Source: an uncultured Flaviramulus sp. (GTDB lineage: Bacteria; Bacteroidota; Bacteroidia; Flavobacteriales; Flavobacteriaceae). From it: 64,000 bases of DNA. Shown piece after piece: positions 45,460 to 55,743 of the stretch. The translations under genes and the position numbers were made by a program. Where the stretch lies: assembly GCA_947487155.1 (NCBI GenBank), contig CANKVS010000008.1, positions 16,244 through 80,243 of the forward strand. Direction: 5' to 3'. The notes under the pieces were generated by a model, which did not search any database, was not told the origin of the DNA, and saw only the letters and a program-made list of their open reading frames with translations. The stretch's first letter is position 1; each line of letters starts with the position of its first letter.

Positions 45460-45990
45460 ATGACATTCCACATAGAAACCGAACGACTAATTTTAAGAGA
45501 CCTTAGAATAACAGATTTAGATGGTATGTTTGAGTTAGATTCCGATCCTGAAGCACATAAATACTTAGGAAACAAACCTGTAAAAACAAAAGAAGAATCG
45601 AAAAAAATACTAGAAAGTGTTATTAATCAATACAAAGAACGAGGTATTGGCAGGTGGGCAGCCATTGAAAAATCTTCTGGAGATTTTATTGGCTGGTCTG
45701 GAATACGGCTTAACACCGAACACAATATGAATGGTTTTACTAGATATTATGATGTGGGTTATCGTTTAATTCCTAGATACTGGAAAAAAGGTTATGCAAC
45801 AGAATCAGGAAAAATAGCAGTTGATTATGCCTTTAATGTTTTAAAACTTCCAGAATTATATGCCACAACAGAAATGGGAAATGAAGCCTCCCACAATGCG
45901 TTGTTAAAAATTAGATTAGAATATATAGAAGACTTCTTTTTTGAAGAAGAAAAACTTAACTTACGGTGGTATAAAATATTAAATAAGTAA
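45460..45990 (+). CDS. GNAT N-acetyltransferase, RimJ/RimL-like
   Basis: 176 residues opening with IETERLILRDLRITDLDGMFELDSDPEAHKYLG, the typical start of the RimJ/RimL ribosomal-protein acetyltransferase-like group. The acetyl-CoA-binding segment is IPRYWKKGYATESGKIAVDYAF, in which Q/RxxGxG is represented by KKGYAT. The acceptor is unknown. The zinc-ribbon gene starts 2 nt after its stop, so the two are co-transcribed. Confidence 0.9.
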   Translation: MTFHIETERLILRDLRITDLDGMFELDSDPEAHKYLGNKPVKTKEESKKILESVINQYKERGIGRWAAIEKSSGDFIGWSGIRLNTEHNMNGFTRYYDVGYRLIPRYWKKGYATESGKIAVDYAFNVLKLPELYATTEMGNEASHNALLKIRLEYIEDFFFEEEKLNLRWYKILNK

Positions 45991-45992
45991 TT

Positions 45993-46343
45993 ATGGAAAA
46001 GAAATGTCCAGAATGCGGTGATAAAATTGTTGGTAGAATTGATAAAAAATTCTGTAGTGACGCTTGTAGAAATGCGTACAATAATAACATAAATAAAGAC
46101 CACAAAAATTTAATAAGAAATACTAATAACAGGCTTAGAAAAAATTATAGGATTTTAGAATCACTTAATCCAAATCAGAAAACAAAAACCTCCAAAGCGA
46201 AACTTATTGAAGCAGGTTTCGATTTTAATTATTTCACAAGTATTTATACCACAAAAGCTGGTGCTATTTATTATTTTGTATACAATCAAGGGTATTTGCC
46301 TTTAGAAGGTGATCATTATGCTTTGGTAAAACGAGAGAGGTAA
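45993..46343 (+). CDS. Zinc-ribbon protein, conserved hypothetical
   Basis: 116 residues. The N-terminal metal-binding ribbon has CPECG and FCSDACRNAY (C-x2-C...C-x3-C spacing), then a basic helical stretch with RNTNNRLRKNYRILESLNP. The C-terminal domain is KLIEAGFDFNYFTSIYTTKAGAIYYFVYNQGYLPL. It looks like a nucleic-acid-binding or ribosome-associated protein of the kind common in flavobacteria. It is coupled to the GNAT gene upstream. Confidence 0.75.
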   Translation: MEKKCPECGDKIVGRIDKKFCSDACRNAYNNNINKDHKNLIRNTNNRLRKNYRILESLNPNQKTKTSKAKLIEAGFDFNYFTSIYTTKAGAIYYFVYNQGYLPLEGDHYALVKRER

Positions 46344-46356
46344 CTCTTTTTATAAC

Positions 46357-46516
46357 GAACTCGTTTAAACTTTTTTAATTTGCTAAAAAATTGTTGTCTT
46401 CAGCTCTCTTTTTGTCTTTTTATTCTTCCGTAGCGATGCTATGCAACTCAAAAAAGACTTCAACAGAACTAAAAACCTCTAATTTTCGCTTAAATCCAAA
46501 AAGTTTAAACGAGTTC
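46357..46516. mobile_element. 160-bp MITE-like element, copy 2
   Basis: Perfect 19-bp terminal inverted repeats, GAACTCGTTTAAACTTTTT (46357-46375) and its complement (46498-46516), enclose 122 nt with CGTAGCGATGCTATGCA. Reversed, it aligns without gaps to the 32180-32339 element and has exactly the same length. It fills most of the 310-base gap between the zinc-ribbon gene and the CBS gene. The remainder is plain AT-rich sequence. Confidence 0.75.
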
Positions 46517-46653
46517 AACAATAAAAAACATTGAATGAACCCATTCCAGAATATTCATATTCTAAAATTGTAACATTAAAAAGCACCAATAAATAAAAAT
46601 TGATTATTACAAATTACTCCAAAGCAGCAAACTATTTAAAGACATGCATATAA

Positions 46654-47118
46654 CTATTTCCAGTTTTGTCCTTTTAATTGCATAGCGGCTTTAAGCACAT
46701 CTTTCTGACTTATTTGCCCTACTAATTTACCATTTTCTACAATAGGAAAACGACGCCTTTTGGCATTTAAAAACTTATTGGCTGCATCAAAAATATTCAT
46801 ATTGCCATCAATAGTTTCCACATCCAATGCCATATGTTTTTTAATAGTTTGATCTTGCATAGGCATATTATAATAGCGGCTTTCGCTTATTTGCTTTATA
46901 CAATCGCCTTCAGATATAATACCTATTAATTCTCTTTTTTCGTTAACAACAGGTCCACCAGAAATTCGGTTTTTAATTAAAGACTGCATAACACTTTCAA
47001 TAGATTGGTCTGGGGTAAATGTTATCAAATTAGTAGTCATATAATCACTCACTTTTAATGGTGTAGAATCTGCCGTTGATTGTTGCCTTCTGGCACCTTG
47101 AAAACTTTTTATTCCCAT
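46654..47118 (-). CDS. Tandem CBS-domain protein
   Basis: 154 residues made of two CBS repeats: KVSDYMTTNLITFTPDQSIESVMQSLIKNRISGGPVVNEKRELIGIISEGDCI and the partner VETIDGNMNIFDAANKFLNAKRRRFPIVENGKLVGQISQKDVLKA. Such stand-alone Bateman modules bind adenosyl ligands and regulate partners. It is monocistronic on the minus strand; the partner is unknown. Confidence 0.9.
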   Translation of the reverse strand: MGIKSFQGARRQQSTADSTPLKVSDYMTTNLITFTPDQSIESVMQSLIKNRISGGPVVNEKRELIGIISEGDCIKQISESRYYNMPMQDQTIKKHMALDVETIDGNMNIFDAANKFLNAKRRRFPIVENGKLVGQISQKDVLKAAMQLKGQNWK

Positions 47119-47366
47119 AATATTAAATTTTTAGATAGTACTAAAGATACTTATTTCCAGTCAGTTTTCCTAAAGGAATTTTTGTGTACTAGTAACGATT
47201 TGAATTTATATAAATTTAACGTATAATCAAAATAATAAAATAATTAGCTTTCTTTTAAGACTTTACATGTGAATTTTTCATAGTTTTGGCGCAAAATGCA
47301 ATTTATAAGCAGATGAAGCATCAATAATTTAAAATTCATCACTTTAAAAACAATAAATACAAACAC

Positions 47367-48077
47367 ATGAAACGATTATTACTACTATTATTATTGGTTA
47401 GTGCTTTTCAAATGCAAGGGCAAAGTTCTTCAGAATTAATAAAACATTATGAAGCTTATTATAAGCAAATGAAGGCGCAAGGCGATGTTCAGGGTATTAT
47501 AAATGCAATGACTCACTTAAATGTATTAGCACCATCTGAAGCTAGAAAGGACACTTTAGCTTATATTTATATGAGTGAACAAAAATTTGTTCAAGCTTTA
47601 AATACTATTGGTATAGATCCTAAAGTAGACGATTCTGATATTGCTATTGAAGTTAAGGCACTGTCTTTAAAATCTGTAAAGCAACCCGAATTAGCTTTAA
47701 AACATTTTGATAAAATGTTTAAAAAAACGCCTAATGCGCTTATTGCATACGAATTGGCAGAACTTAATTTTCAACTTCAAAAATTTGAAGAAGCTAACAA
47801 ACACATCACTTATGGGTTAGCAAATTCTAAGGACGACATGAACAAAACATTCTACGAAACTCAGCAACCTTACCAGGTTTCGTTAAAAGCCGCTTTTATG
47901 CATTTAAATGCTTTAGCAGTTTATAACAAAGACACAAAAGCAAATATTGATGCTGCTGTAGATATTTTGGATGAAACCTTAAAAACAGCACCAAATTTTA
48001 ATTTAGTTCAGTTAACAAAAACAGAACTATTAAGACAAAAGCAAGCAGCAGCGGCAGCAGCACAACCTAAAAATTAA
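47367..48077 (+). CDS. Secreted TPR-like protein, hypothetical
   Basis: 236 residues with a cleavable signal peptide (LLLLVSAFQMQGQ). Helical TPR-like repeats include IINAMTHLNVLAPSEARKDTLAYIYMSEQKFVQALNTIG and PNALIAYELAELNFQLQKFEEANKHI. The protein ends in an Ala/Gln-rich tail. It is probably a periplasmic scaffold. It is convergent with amtB across a strong bidirectional terminator. Confidence 0.75.
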   Translation: MKRLLLLLLLVSAFQMQGQSSSELIKHYEAYYKQMKAQGDVQGIINAMTHLNVLAPSEARKDTLAYIYMSEQKFVQALNTIGIDPKVDDSDIAIEVKALSLKSVKQPELALKHFDKMFKKTPNALIAYELAELNFQLQKFEEANKHITYGLANSKDDMNKTFYETQQPYQVSLKAAFMHLNALAVYNKDTKANIDAAVDILDETLKTAPNFNLVQLTKTELLRQKQAAAAAAQPKN

Positions 48078-48114
48078 AACTTTTAGGTTTTACAGCAGTT
48101 TACTAAATAAAAAA

Positions 48115-48149
48115 GGGATGATAAACACCAATGTTTACCATCCTTTTTT
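48115..48149. terminator. Bidirectional terminator between the TPR gene and amtB
   Basis: GGATG-a-TAAACA (48116-48127) pairs with TGTTTA-c-CATCC (48132-48143) over a CCAA loop. T6 follows on the plus strand (48144-48149) and an A-run precedes it, giving a U-run on the minus strand. An additional AACCTAAAA/TTTTAGGTT hairpin is at 48064-48089. Confidence 0.9.
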
Positions 48150-48176
48150 ATTAACACAACCAAAGGTTTTTCTATA

Positions 48177-49406
48177 CTAGTGCTCGTTCATTCTAAAATC
48201 TGAATATGCTTTCATGCCGTGTTCATGATTATCTAATCCTTCTAATTCTTCTCTTTCAGAAACTCTAATTCCAACGGTTTTCTTAAGTGTGAATATAATT
48301 AAGAACGATGTGGCTAAGCAAAATACAGCGTAACAAGCTACACCTGCTAATTGAGCAAGAAAAGTGTGCTCTGGGTTTGTTGAAAATAACCCAACAGCAA
48401 GTGTTCCCCAAATACCACAAATTAAGTGTACTGCAATAGCCCCTACTGGGTCGTCTAGTTTAATTCTATCTACACAACTAACAGCAAATACAATTAATGT
48501 ACCTGCAATGGCACCAATTAAAATCGCACTTTCTGGAGTCATAACATCAGCTCCCGCAGTAATACCAACCAAACCTCCTAAAATACCATTTAAGAACATG
48601 GTTAAATCTAAATTCTTGAATTTAATAAACGACACCAATGCGGCAACCACACCACCTGCCGCTGCAGCTAAACATGTAGTTACTAATGTTAATGATGTTA
48701 ACTCAGGATCTGCAGATAATACAGAACCACCATTAAAGCCAAACCATCCTAACCATAGTACTAATACCCCAGCAGTTGCTAAAGGAATATTATGCCCAGG
48801 TATTGCCTGAGGCTTTCCGTTTTTAAATTTCTCAATTCTAGAACCTAATAACCAAACTGCTACCAAGGCTGCCCACCCACCTACTGAATGGACTAAGGTA
48901 GACCCTGCAAAATCGTAAAATCCTAATTCATCTAAGAATCCGCCACCCCATTTCCATGATCCAGCAATTGGGTAAACAAATCCAACATAAATTACTGTAA
49001 AAATCATAAATGATCCAATTTTCATACGTTCAGCAACAGCTCCAGATACAATGGTTGCTGCCGTGGCTGCAAACATACCTTGAAATAAAAAATCTGTCCA
49101 CCATGTATAACCACCATCTGCATATTCTGGAGTCATTCCGTTTTCTGGTGGTGCAATTCCGAAACCAGCAGAATCTAAGATTCCTAATGAGCCGTCTTCA
49201 AAACCTGGATACATTAAATTAAACCCTATTAAATAGTATAACAGTAGCCCTACCGTAATTATAAATATATTTTTGAATAAAATATTTAATGTATTTTTTT
49301 GTCTTGTTAACCCTATTTCTAAAAATGCAAATCCTGTGTGCATAAAGAAAACGAGTGCTGTACAGATCATCATCCATACATTATTTATTGTTAATAATCC
49401 TTCCAT
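48177..49406 (-). CDS. amtB: Ammonium transporter
   Basis: 409 residues with about 11 membrane helices. Amt motifs visible are FFMHTGFAFLEIGLTRQKN at the N-terminus, DFAGSTLVHSVGGWAALVAV (twin-His region 1), GWFGFNGGS and AVHLICGIWGTLAVGLF (second pore His). It imports ammonium. The cytoplasmic tail carries a charged EELEGLDNHEHG segment. It is last in the porin-glnK-amtB minus-strand operon, where GlnK is expected to plug the pore when nitrogen is plentiful. Confidence 0.95.
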   Translation of the reverse strand: MEGLLTINNVWMMICTALVFFMHTGFAFLEIGLTRQKNTLNILFKNIFIITVGLLLYYLIGFNLMYPGFEDGSLGILDSAGFGIAPPENGMTPEYADGGYTWWTDFLFQGMFAATAATIVSGAVAERMKIGSFMIFTVIYVGFVYPIAGSWKWGGGFLDELGFYDFAGSTLVHSVGGWAALVAVWLLGSRIEKFKNGKPQAIPGHNIPLATAGVLVLWLGWFGFNGGSVLSADPELTSLTLVTTCLAAAAGGVVAALVSFIKFKNLDLTMFLNGILGGLVGITAGADVMTPESAILIGAIAGTLIVFAVSCVDRIKLDDPVGAIAVHLICGIWGTLAVGLFSTNPEHTFLAQLAGVACYAVFCLATSFLIIFTLKKTVGIRVSEREELEGLDNHEHGMKAYSDFRMNEH

Positions 49407-49427
49407 TTTAAATTATTTTAAATCTTA

Positions 49428-49766
49428 TTAATTTAAAGTGTCTCCACCCTTTTCTCCTGTTCGTATTCTGTAACATTCATTAATGTCGGACACAAAGATT
49501 TTACCATCTCCTACTTCACCTGTCTTTGCAGATTCAAGAATTGCTTTTATGGTGACTTCTTCAAAATCGTCATTAACTACAATAGCCAAATGTCTACGTT
49601 GAATATCGCTTGTGCTGTAAGCCACTCCCCTATAAACATGGCCTTCTTTTTCGTTTCCTATTCCTGTTACATCCCAGTAAGAGAAAAAGTTTACACCTAC
49701 ATCATGCAGTGCTTCTTTTACCACACGATATTTGGATTTTCTAATAATTGCTTCAATTTTCTTCAT
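49428..49766 (-). CDS. glnK: Nitrogen regulatory P-II protein
   Basis: 112 residues. The ferredoxin-like trimer core is MKKIEAIIRKSKYRVVKEAL, and the C-terminal signature is KTGEVGDGKIFVSDINECYRIRTGEKGG. The T-loop (VYRGVAYSTSDIQRRH) differs from E. coli GlnB/GlnK, including the region around the uridylylated Tyr51, so modification may differ. It lies 21 nt upstream of amtB, the usual partner arrangement. Confidence 0.95.
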   Translation of the reverse strand: MKKIEAIIRKSKYRVVKEALHDVGVNFFSYWDVTGIGNEKEGHVYRGVAYSTSDIQRRHLAIVVNDDFEEVTIKAILESAKTGEVGDGKIFVSDINECYRIRTGEKGGDTLN

Positions 49767-49785
49767 GGTTTTTATATTTATTTTA

Positions 49786-50781
49786 TTAAAAAGTGTAAAT
49801 TGCTGCTAAGGTGAATGCTGCTAGTTTATCTGAAGCGTTGGAATCTGCGTCTAAGTATGGCATATCATTACTCCAAGAGTCTAATCTAATTTCTGGTTTA
49901 ATGGTTAAGTCTTCTATAGTGTAACTTCCAGTTAAAGTAAGACCTAATACATTTGGTAAATCGTCAACATTTTTAGCATGCATTCCAAATATTTCTCCTC
50001 TTAATCCTAAACTAAAAGTTTCAGAAGTTGCTAATTGAGGGTATAATGCAACACCGTAAAATCCTGCATCTTCACTTGTTTGATAAGCGCCGTTAATTCC
50101 TAAAAAGACATCTTCAGATAAATCAAATCCTCCTGTATAGTCAATTTCAAAACCTAATACGTCTTCATTATCATAATATAAGTTTAAGAATTGGCCTGCA
50201 AATCCTAATTGTGCTCCAAAAGCGTAATCACCAGTCATATTATCATATACATCAGTTGCATTCATAATAGCTAACATTAAACTAACATCATTTCCTAAAT
50301 CAAAATCTGCTTTTAAACCAAGGTGAGAGAATGGCCCATTTGAAAATAAATAAGATGTACTGTAGTTAAAATTTCCTGTTGGAGAAATTACCTCATACCC
50401 TAAATAAGTATTAAATCGACCTAATGTTAATGTTATGTTTTCAGACGCATTCCAATACGCATATAATTGGTTAACAAAAATATCGTTATCTCCACCTACA
50501 GCATCAATTCCTCTAGGTCCAAACACTAAATCTGCAACAACTCCAGTTTTTTTGCCATGATAAGAAGCAATTACATTTGCCATTCCTAAAGCAAATCCAG
50601 AACGGTCTGCAAATGAAGTCCCGAAAGATTGATTAAGATTATCCGATGTATTTAAGTAAGATTGGTAATAAGCATCTATACTTCCGTTAATAGACACTTT
50701 TTTTTCTGATTCTTCTTGAGCAAATAATGCAGTTACAACAAAAAGCATTGCAAGTGTTATACGTTTTTTCATAATATTCAT
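49786..50781 (-). CDS. Outer-membrane beta-barrel porin of the amt operon
   Basis: 331 residues with a signal peptide (LAMLFVVTALFAQ) and alternating beta strands ending in an aromatic residue (AFTLAAIYTF), as expected for a barrel. It contains an NASENITLTLGRFNTYLGYE segment typical of flavobacterial porins. It is the first gene of the porin-glnK-amtB operon and may form the outer-membrane ammonium or amino-acid entry path (inference). The -7 element TAGTTTTG is on the minus strand at 50823-50816. Confidence 0.88.
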   Translation of the reverse strand: MNIMKKRITLAMLFVVTALFAQEESEKKVSINGSIDAYYQSYLNTSDNLNQSFGTSFADRSGFALGMANVIASYHGKKTGVVADLVFGPRGIDAVGGDNDIFVNQLYAYWNASENITLTLGRFNTYLGYEVISPTGNFNYSTSYLFSNGPFSHLGLKADFDLGNDVSLMLAIMNATDVYDNMTGDYAFGAQLGFAGQFLNLYYDNEDVLGFEIDYTGGFDLSEDVFLGINGAYQTSEDAGFYGVALYPQLATSETFSLGLRGEIFGMHAKNVDDLPNVLGLTLTGSYTIEDLTIKPEIRLDSWSNDMPYLDADSNASDKLAAFTLAAIYTF

Positions 50782-50815
50782 TTTTAGTTATTAGTTTTTT
50801 AGTGCTTTTGAATGT

Positions 50816-50918
50816 CAAAACTATATAATTAAAAATTATACCATATAAAAAATAGGGTTAAAAATATTATTTTTATTATTTAATAAATTTAAACCCTATT
50901 TTTTTATGGGTTAAATTT
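50816..50918 (-). promoter_or_regulatory. Promoter and three operator-like motifs of the porin-glnK-amtB operon
   Basis: The -7 element TAGTTTTG (minus, 50823-50816) has no -33 TTG at the usual distance, suggesting activation. Upstream are three copies of GGGTT(A/T)AAA: plus at 50855, minus at 50896, plus at 50908. Copies 1 and 2 form a 13-bp inverted repeat (50847-50859 / 50892-50904). A nitrogen-responsive regulator is a plausible binder. The other half of this 436-base gap carries the gltB promoter. Confidence 0.5.
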
Positions 50919-51106
50919 TATTTTATTTATTTTTTGTGTATTTAATAATTGACTTTATTAAATTATTATCAGTCTATCTTTAATTTTGATACTATTGTTT
51001 TTAAACATTTAAGGTTTTACTAATATTAATTCACAGATTCTTCCATATTATTAGAAATTATGGATTGAATATTTATTAGTATATTCTTATATTATTGTTA
51101 TATCAT

Positions 51107-51114
51107 TATTTTTG
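51107..51114 (+). promoter_or_regulatory. gltB -7 promoter element
   Basis: TATTTTTG fits TAnnTTTG, about 104 nt before the gltB start codon. No clear -33 TTG is visible at 19 nt. It is the best match in the gap. Confidence 0.45.
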
Positions 51115-51217
51115 TGTCGCCTAGATTTACATAATCGGAATAATAAAAAGCACATTGTTATAATTCAAATCTTAGTGCATATCTTAGCCTTTCAACTCTC
51201 ATTTTTTAAACCAAAAA

Positions 51218-54200
51218 TTGATGATTATGCTGAAGAAACAAGGACTCTATTTACCAGAATTTGAACACGAAAATTGTGGTGCAGGTTTTATTTGTAATCT
51301 TAAAGGAGAAAAGACAAATCAAATAATTCATGATGCTTTAGAAATTCTAGTAAAACTAGAACACAGAGGCGGTGTAAGTGCTGATGGAAAAACAGGAGAT
51401 GGTGCAGGTCTTTTAATAGACATCCCTCACGAATATTTTAGTAGAGTTTGCCATTTTAAAATTCCAGCAGCAAGAGAATACGCTGTAGGAATGGTTTTTT
51501 TGCCAAAAAACACAAACCAATATCAATTCTGTAAAAACACTTTTGAAACCGAGATTAAAGCACAAGGGCTTTCTGTTTTAGGATGGAGGCAAGTGCCTGT
51601 AGATTCATCGCAATTAGGAGAAATAGCACTAGCTTCAGAACCCAATATAGAACAGTTATTTATAGGTAAAACAGAAACGATTACAGAAGCTGTTTTTAAA
51701 GCAAAACTATATGCAGCCCGTAAAATTACGGAGCATACAATTACGAATTCAAAAATATCTGAAAGCGGATATTTTTACTTACCAAGTTTATCAAACACCA
51801 CATTAATATACAAGGGTATTATTATGCCCGAAGATATTGGACCGTATTATACCGATTTACAACAAGAAGATTTGGTAACGCGTTTGGCATTAGTACACCA
51901 ACGTTTCTCAACCAATACCATGCCTACATGGGAGTTAGCACAACCGTTTAGGTTTATGTGTCAAAACGGAGAAATAAACACACTTCGTGGTAATGTAAGT
52001 AGAATGCGTGTTCGCGAAGAAATTATGAAAAGTGAGGTGTTTGGACCTCAAATAGATAAATTATTCCCAATTATCCTTCCAGGGAAATCAGATTCCGCGT
52101 CTATGGATATGGTGGTTGAATTGTTAACGCATACTGACAGATCCTTACCAGAAGTAATGATGATGATGATTCCTGAAGCCTGGGAAAAACACAAAACCAT
52201 GTCTGAGGAACGAAAAGCATTTTATGAGTATAATGGCTGTATTATGGAACCTTGGGACGGGCCAGCCTCTGTACCATTTACCGATGGTGATTATATTGGT
52301 GCGTTATTAGACAGAAACGGATTAAGACCTTCAAGATATACCGTTACAAAAAGTGGCAAGCTAATTATGTCTTCAGAAATTGGTGTTGTAGATGTTGCTC
52401 CAGAAGATGTAGAAAAACACGGTAGACTAGAACCAGGAAAAATGTTCTTGGTAGATATGAATGAAGGACGCATAATTGAAGATGAAGAAATTAAAAGTAA
52501 AATTGTTTCAGAAAGACCATATAAAGAGTGGTTAGACAAAACAAGATTACATTTAAAAGATGTGCCTTACAACAACGAAACCTGCCCTATTGAAACCATA
52601 GACATAAAAACACGACAACGTTTATTTAATTATACTTTTGAAGATATTCAGGAAGTTATTACGCCTATGGCTGTTGCAGGTAAAGAAGCTTTAGGCTCTA
52701 TGGGAATAGATACGCCGTTAGCCGTTCTTTCAGATAGACCTCAACTCATTTCAAATTACTTTAAACAATTATTCGCTCAAGTAACCAACCCACCTTTAGA
52801 TGGTATTCGCGAAGAAATTGTAACAGATATTAGCTTAAATTTAGGAAAAGACCGAAATATTTTCAGCATTACAGAAAGACAATGTAGAAAGCTACGAATT
52901 CAAAACCCAGTAATTTCAAATACCGATTTAGAAAAAATAAGAAATATTTCTGTAGAAAGCTTTAAAGCTGAAACTGTTGAAATGTTATACCCGAAAGAAA
53001 AAGGGCTTAACGGACTTGAAGATGCTTTAGACGATATTATTGTTCAAATTGAAAAAGCCTTAGACAGAAAAACAAATATTATCATCCTATCAGATAGAGG
53101 TGTAAATAAAGAATTTGCACCTATCCCTGCACTTTTAGCCTGTTCGTACGTAAACCATCAAATGAACCGTTTACGCAAGCGTTCATATTTCGATATTATT
53201 ATTGAATCTGCCGAACCTCGCGAACCACATCATTTTGCAACTTTATTTGGTTATGGCGCTAGTGCTATTAATCCGTATATGGTAAACGAAATTATCCGTT
53301 CGCAAGTAAAAGAAGGGTTTATTACGGGAATAGACGAGCAAAAAGCAGTTGATAATTTCAACAAAGCCATTGGAAAAGGAATTTTAAAAATTATGAATAA
53401 AATTGGCATCTCTACACTGCATTCGTATAGAGGGTCTCAAATTTTTGAAATCGTAGGTTTTAATTCGCAATTTGTTGAAAAATACTTCCCATACACCGCT
53501 TCAAGAATTGAAGGTATAGGCTTATATGAAGTTGAAAAAGAAATTAACGAGCGTTATAAATATGCGTACCCAAACACCTATATAGACAAACGTTTAGGCT
53601 TAAACATAGGTGGCGATTACAGGTGGAGACGAAATGGCGAACGCCACATGTTTAACCCAACAACCGTTGCTAAGTTACAACAAGCCGTTAGATTAAGCGA
53701 CCAAGCGAGTTATAATGTTTACGCAAAAGCCATTAACGAACAGTCTGAAAATTTAATGACCATTCGTGGGTTATTTGAATTCGATAATTTAGATCCTATT
53801 CCTTTAGATGAAGTAGAACCTTGGACAGAAATCGTTAAGCGATTTAAAACAGGAGCGATGTCTTACGGATCTATTTCGCGAGAAGCTCATGAAAACTTAG
53901 CCATTGCCATGAACCGAATTGGAGGAAAATCTAATTCTGGTGAAGGTGGCGAAGACAGAAAACGTTTTCAGCCAGATGTAAATGGCGATAGTAGAAACTC
54001 TGCAATTAAGCAAGTAGCTTCTGGCAGATTTGGAGTGACTTCACACTACCTAACAAATGCTAAGGAAATTCAAATAAAAATGGCTCAAGGTGCAAAACCT
54101 GGAGAGGGCGGACAATTACCTGGTGAAAAAGTATTACCATGGATTGCTTCGGCTCGTAATTCTACACCTTTTGTAGGCTTAATTTCCCCACCACCGCATC

Positions 54201-55741
54201 ACGATATTTATTCAATTGAAGATTTAGCGCAATTAATTTTCGATTTAAAAAATGCCAATCGCGAAGCGCGAATTAATGTAAAATTAGTATCCGAAGTTGG
54301 TGTAGGTACCATTGCCGCAGGTGTTGCAAAAGCTAAAGCCGATGTGGTACTAATTGCAGGTTATGATGGTGGTACAGGAGCATCACCTCTAACTTCATTA
54401 AAACACGCAGGACTACCTTGGGAACTTGGTTTAGCAGAAGCACAACAAACCCTTGTTTTAAATAAATTAAGAAGTAGAATTGTTGTAGAATGTGATGGCC
54501 AATTAAAAACAGGACGCGATGTCGCTATTGCTACATTACTAGGTGCTGAAGAATTTGGTTTTGCCACTGCTCCTCTTGTTGCTTCAGGGTGTATTATGAT
54601 GCGTAAATGTCACTTAAATACGTGTCCGGTTGGAATCGCAACACAAGACAAAACATTACGTAAAAACTTTAAAGGCACACCAGAACATGTTATTAACTTT
54701 TTCTACTATGTAGCCGAAGAATTGCGACACATTATGGCCGAATTAGGGTTTAGAACCATGGACGAAATGATTGGTCAGACCCATAAAATAAATGCCAATA
54801 AAGCGATTAAACACTATAAAGCAAAAGGATTAGATTTATCATCAATCTTACACAGACCAGCAATTTACAAAGAGTTGGATGTTAAAAATTCTGAAAAACA
54901 AGATCATGTTTTAGATGATGTTATGGATTTTAAAATTTTGAAAGATTCGCATCGCGCTTTGTATAGAAAAGAGAAAATGACTTTAAACTACCCAATCAAT
55001 AATATAAATAGAACGGTTGGGGCTATAGTAAGTAACGAAATTTCTAAAAAATATGGACATTTGGGGTTACCAGAAGACACCTTAAATATCAATTTTACAG
55101 GTTCAGCAGGACAGAGTTTTGGGGCTTTTGGGGCACACGGATTAACATTTAAACTAGAAGGCAACACAAATGACTATTTAGGAAAAGGATTATCTGGTGC
55201 TAAACTTATTGTTAAGAAACCCACAAAGGCAGATTTCCTAGCAGAAAACAACATTATTGTTGGTAACGTTTGTTTGTTTGGTGCTGTAAAAGGCGAAGCT
55301 TATATAAATGGTATTGCTGGCGAACGTTTTGCCGTTCGTAACTCTGGTGCAACTGCCGTAGTTGAAGGTGTTGGAGATCACTGTTGTGAATATATGACCG
55401 GCGGAAAAGTAGTTGTTTTAGGAAGTACGGGGCGAAATTTTGCTGCAGGAATGAGTGGTGGTATTGCTTATGTGTATGACCCAGAAAACAAATTTGCTAA
55501 CGGATTATGCAATACAGAAACTATTGAGTTTGAAGACATTTTAGCTGAAGACGCAGCCGATTTAAAAGCATTGATAGAAAAACACGTAAAACACACAAAT
55601 AGTAAACGTGGGCAAGAACTATTATCAGATTGGGAAAACAGCTTAAACAACTTTGTAAGAGTGATGCCAACTGAATATAAAAAAGCATTAAAACGCTTAG
55701 AGACTGAGGAACAAATGGTAGAAGAATTAACAACAGCATAA
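51218..55741 (+). CDS. gltB: Glutamate synthase large subunit
   Basis: 1507 residues. A short propeptide precedes the nucleophile Cys20 ([11 protein letters not shown]) of the class II glutaminase domain. The central domain, the FMN-binding synthase domain ([25 protein letters not shown]) with the 3Fe-4S cysteines in [19 protein letters not shown], and the C-terminal GXGXG beta-helix ([34 protein letters not shown]) follow. It transfers glutamine amide nitrogen to 2-oxoglutarate. The start could also be the third codon. gltD follows by 2 nt. Confidence 0.97.
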   Translation: MMIMLKKQGLYLPEFEHENCGAGFICNLKGEKTNQIIHDALEILVKLEHRGGVSADGKTGDGAGLLIDIPHEYFSRVCHFKIPAAREYAVGMVFLPKNTNQYQFCKNTFETEIKAQGLSVLGWRQVPVDSSQLGEIALASEPNIEQLFIGKTETITEAVFKAKLYAARKITEHTITNSKISESGYFYLPSLSNTTLIYKGIIMPEDIGPYYTDLQQEDLVTRLALVHQRFSTNTMPTWELAQPFRFMCQNGEINTLRGNVSRMRVREEIMKSEVFGPQIDKLFPIILPGKSDSASMDMVVELLTHTDRSLPEVMMMMIPEAWEKHKTMSEERKAFYEYNGCIMEPWDGPASVPFTDGDYIGALLDRNGLRPSRYTVTKSGKLIMSSEIGVVDVAPEDVEKHGRLEPGKMFLVDMNEGRIIEDEEIKSKIVSERPYKEWLDKTRLHLKDVPYNNETCPIETIDIKTRQRLFNYTFEDIQEVITPMAVAGKEALGSMGIDTPLAVLSDRPQLISNYFKQLFAQVTNPPLDGIREEIVTDISLNLGKDRNIFSITERQCRKLRIQNPVISNTDLEKIRNISVESFKAETVEMLYPKEKGLNGLEDALDDIIVQIEKALDRKTNIIILSDRGVNKEFAPIPALLACSYVNHQMNRLRKRSYFDIIIESAEPREPHHFATLFGYGASAINPYMVNEIIRSQVKEGFITGIDEQKAVDNFNKAIGKGILKIMNKIGISTLHSYRGSQIFEIVGFNSQFVEKYFPYTASRIEGIGLYEVEKEINERYKYAYPNTYIDKRLGLNIGGDYRWRRNGERHMFNPTTVAKLQQAVRLSDQASYNVYAKAINEQSENLMTIRGLFEFDNLDPIPLDEVEPWTEIVKRFKTGAMSYGSISREAHENLAIAMNRIGGKSNSGEGGEDRKRFQPDVNGDSRNSAIKQVASGRFGVTSHYLTNAKEIQIKMAQGAKPGEGGQLPGEKVLPWIASARNSTPFVGLISPPPHHDIYSIEDLAQLIFDLKNANREARINVKLVSEVGVGTIAAGVAKAKADVVLIAGYDGGTGASPLTSLKHAGLPWELGLAEAQQTLVLNKLRSRIVVECDGQLKTGRDVAIATLLGAEEFGFATAPLVASGCIMMRKCHLNTCPVGIATQDKTLRKNFKGTPEHVINFFYYVAEELRHIMAELGFRTMDEMIGQTHKINANKAIKHYKAKGLDLSSILHRPAIYKELDVKNSEKQDHVLDDVMDFKILKDSHRALYRKEKMTLNYPINNINRTVGAIVSNEISKKYGHLGLPEDTLNINFTGSAGQSFGAFGAHGLTFKLEGNTNDYLGKGLSGAKLIVKKPTKADFLAENNIIVGNVCLFGAVKGEAYINGIAGERFAVRNSGATAVVEGVGDHCCEYMTGGKVVVLGSTGRNFAAGMSGGIAYVYDPENKFANGLCNTETIEFEDILAEDAADLKALIEKHVKHTNSKRGQELLSDWENSLNNFVRVMPTEYKKALKRLETEEQMVEELTTA

Positions 55742-55743
55742 CG

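Noticed and set aside
48364..48810. 148-codon plus-strand ORF inside amtB
   Set aside because: Antisense to a clear ammonium transporter; Pro/Ala/Thr-rich composition mirrors Gly/Ala codons of the real gene.
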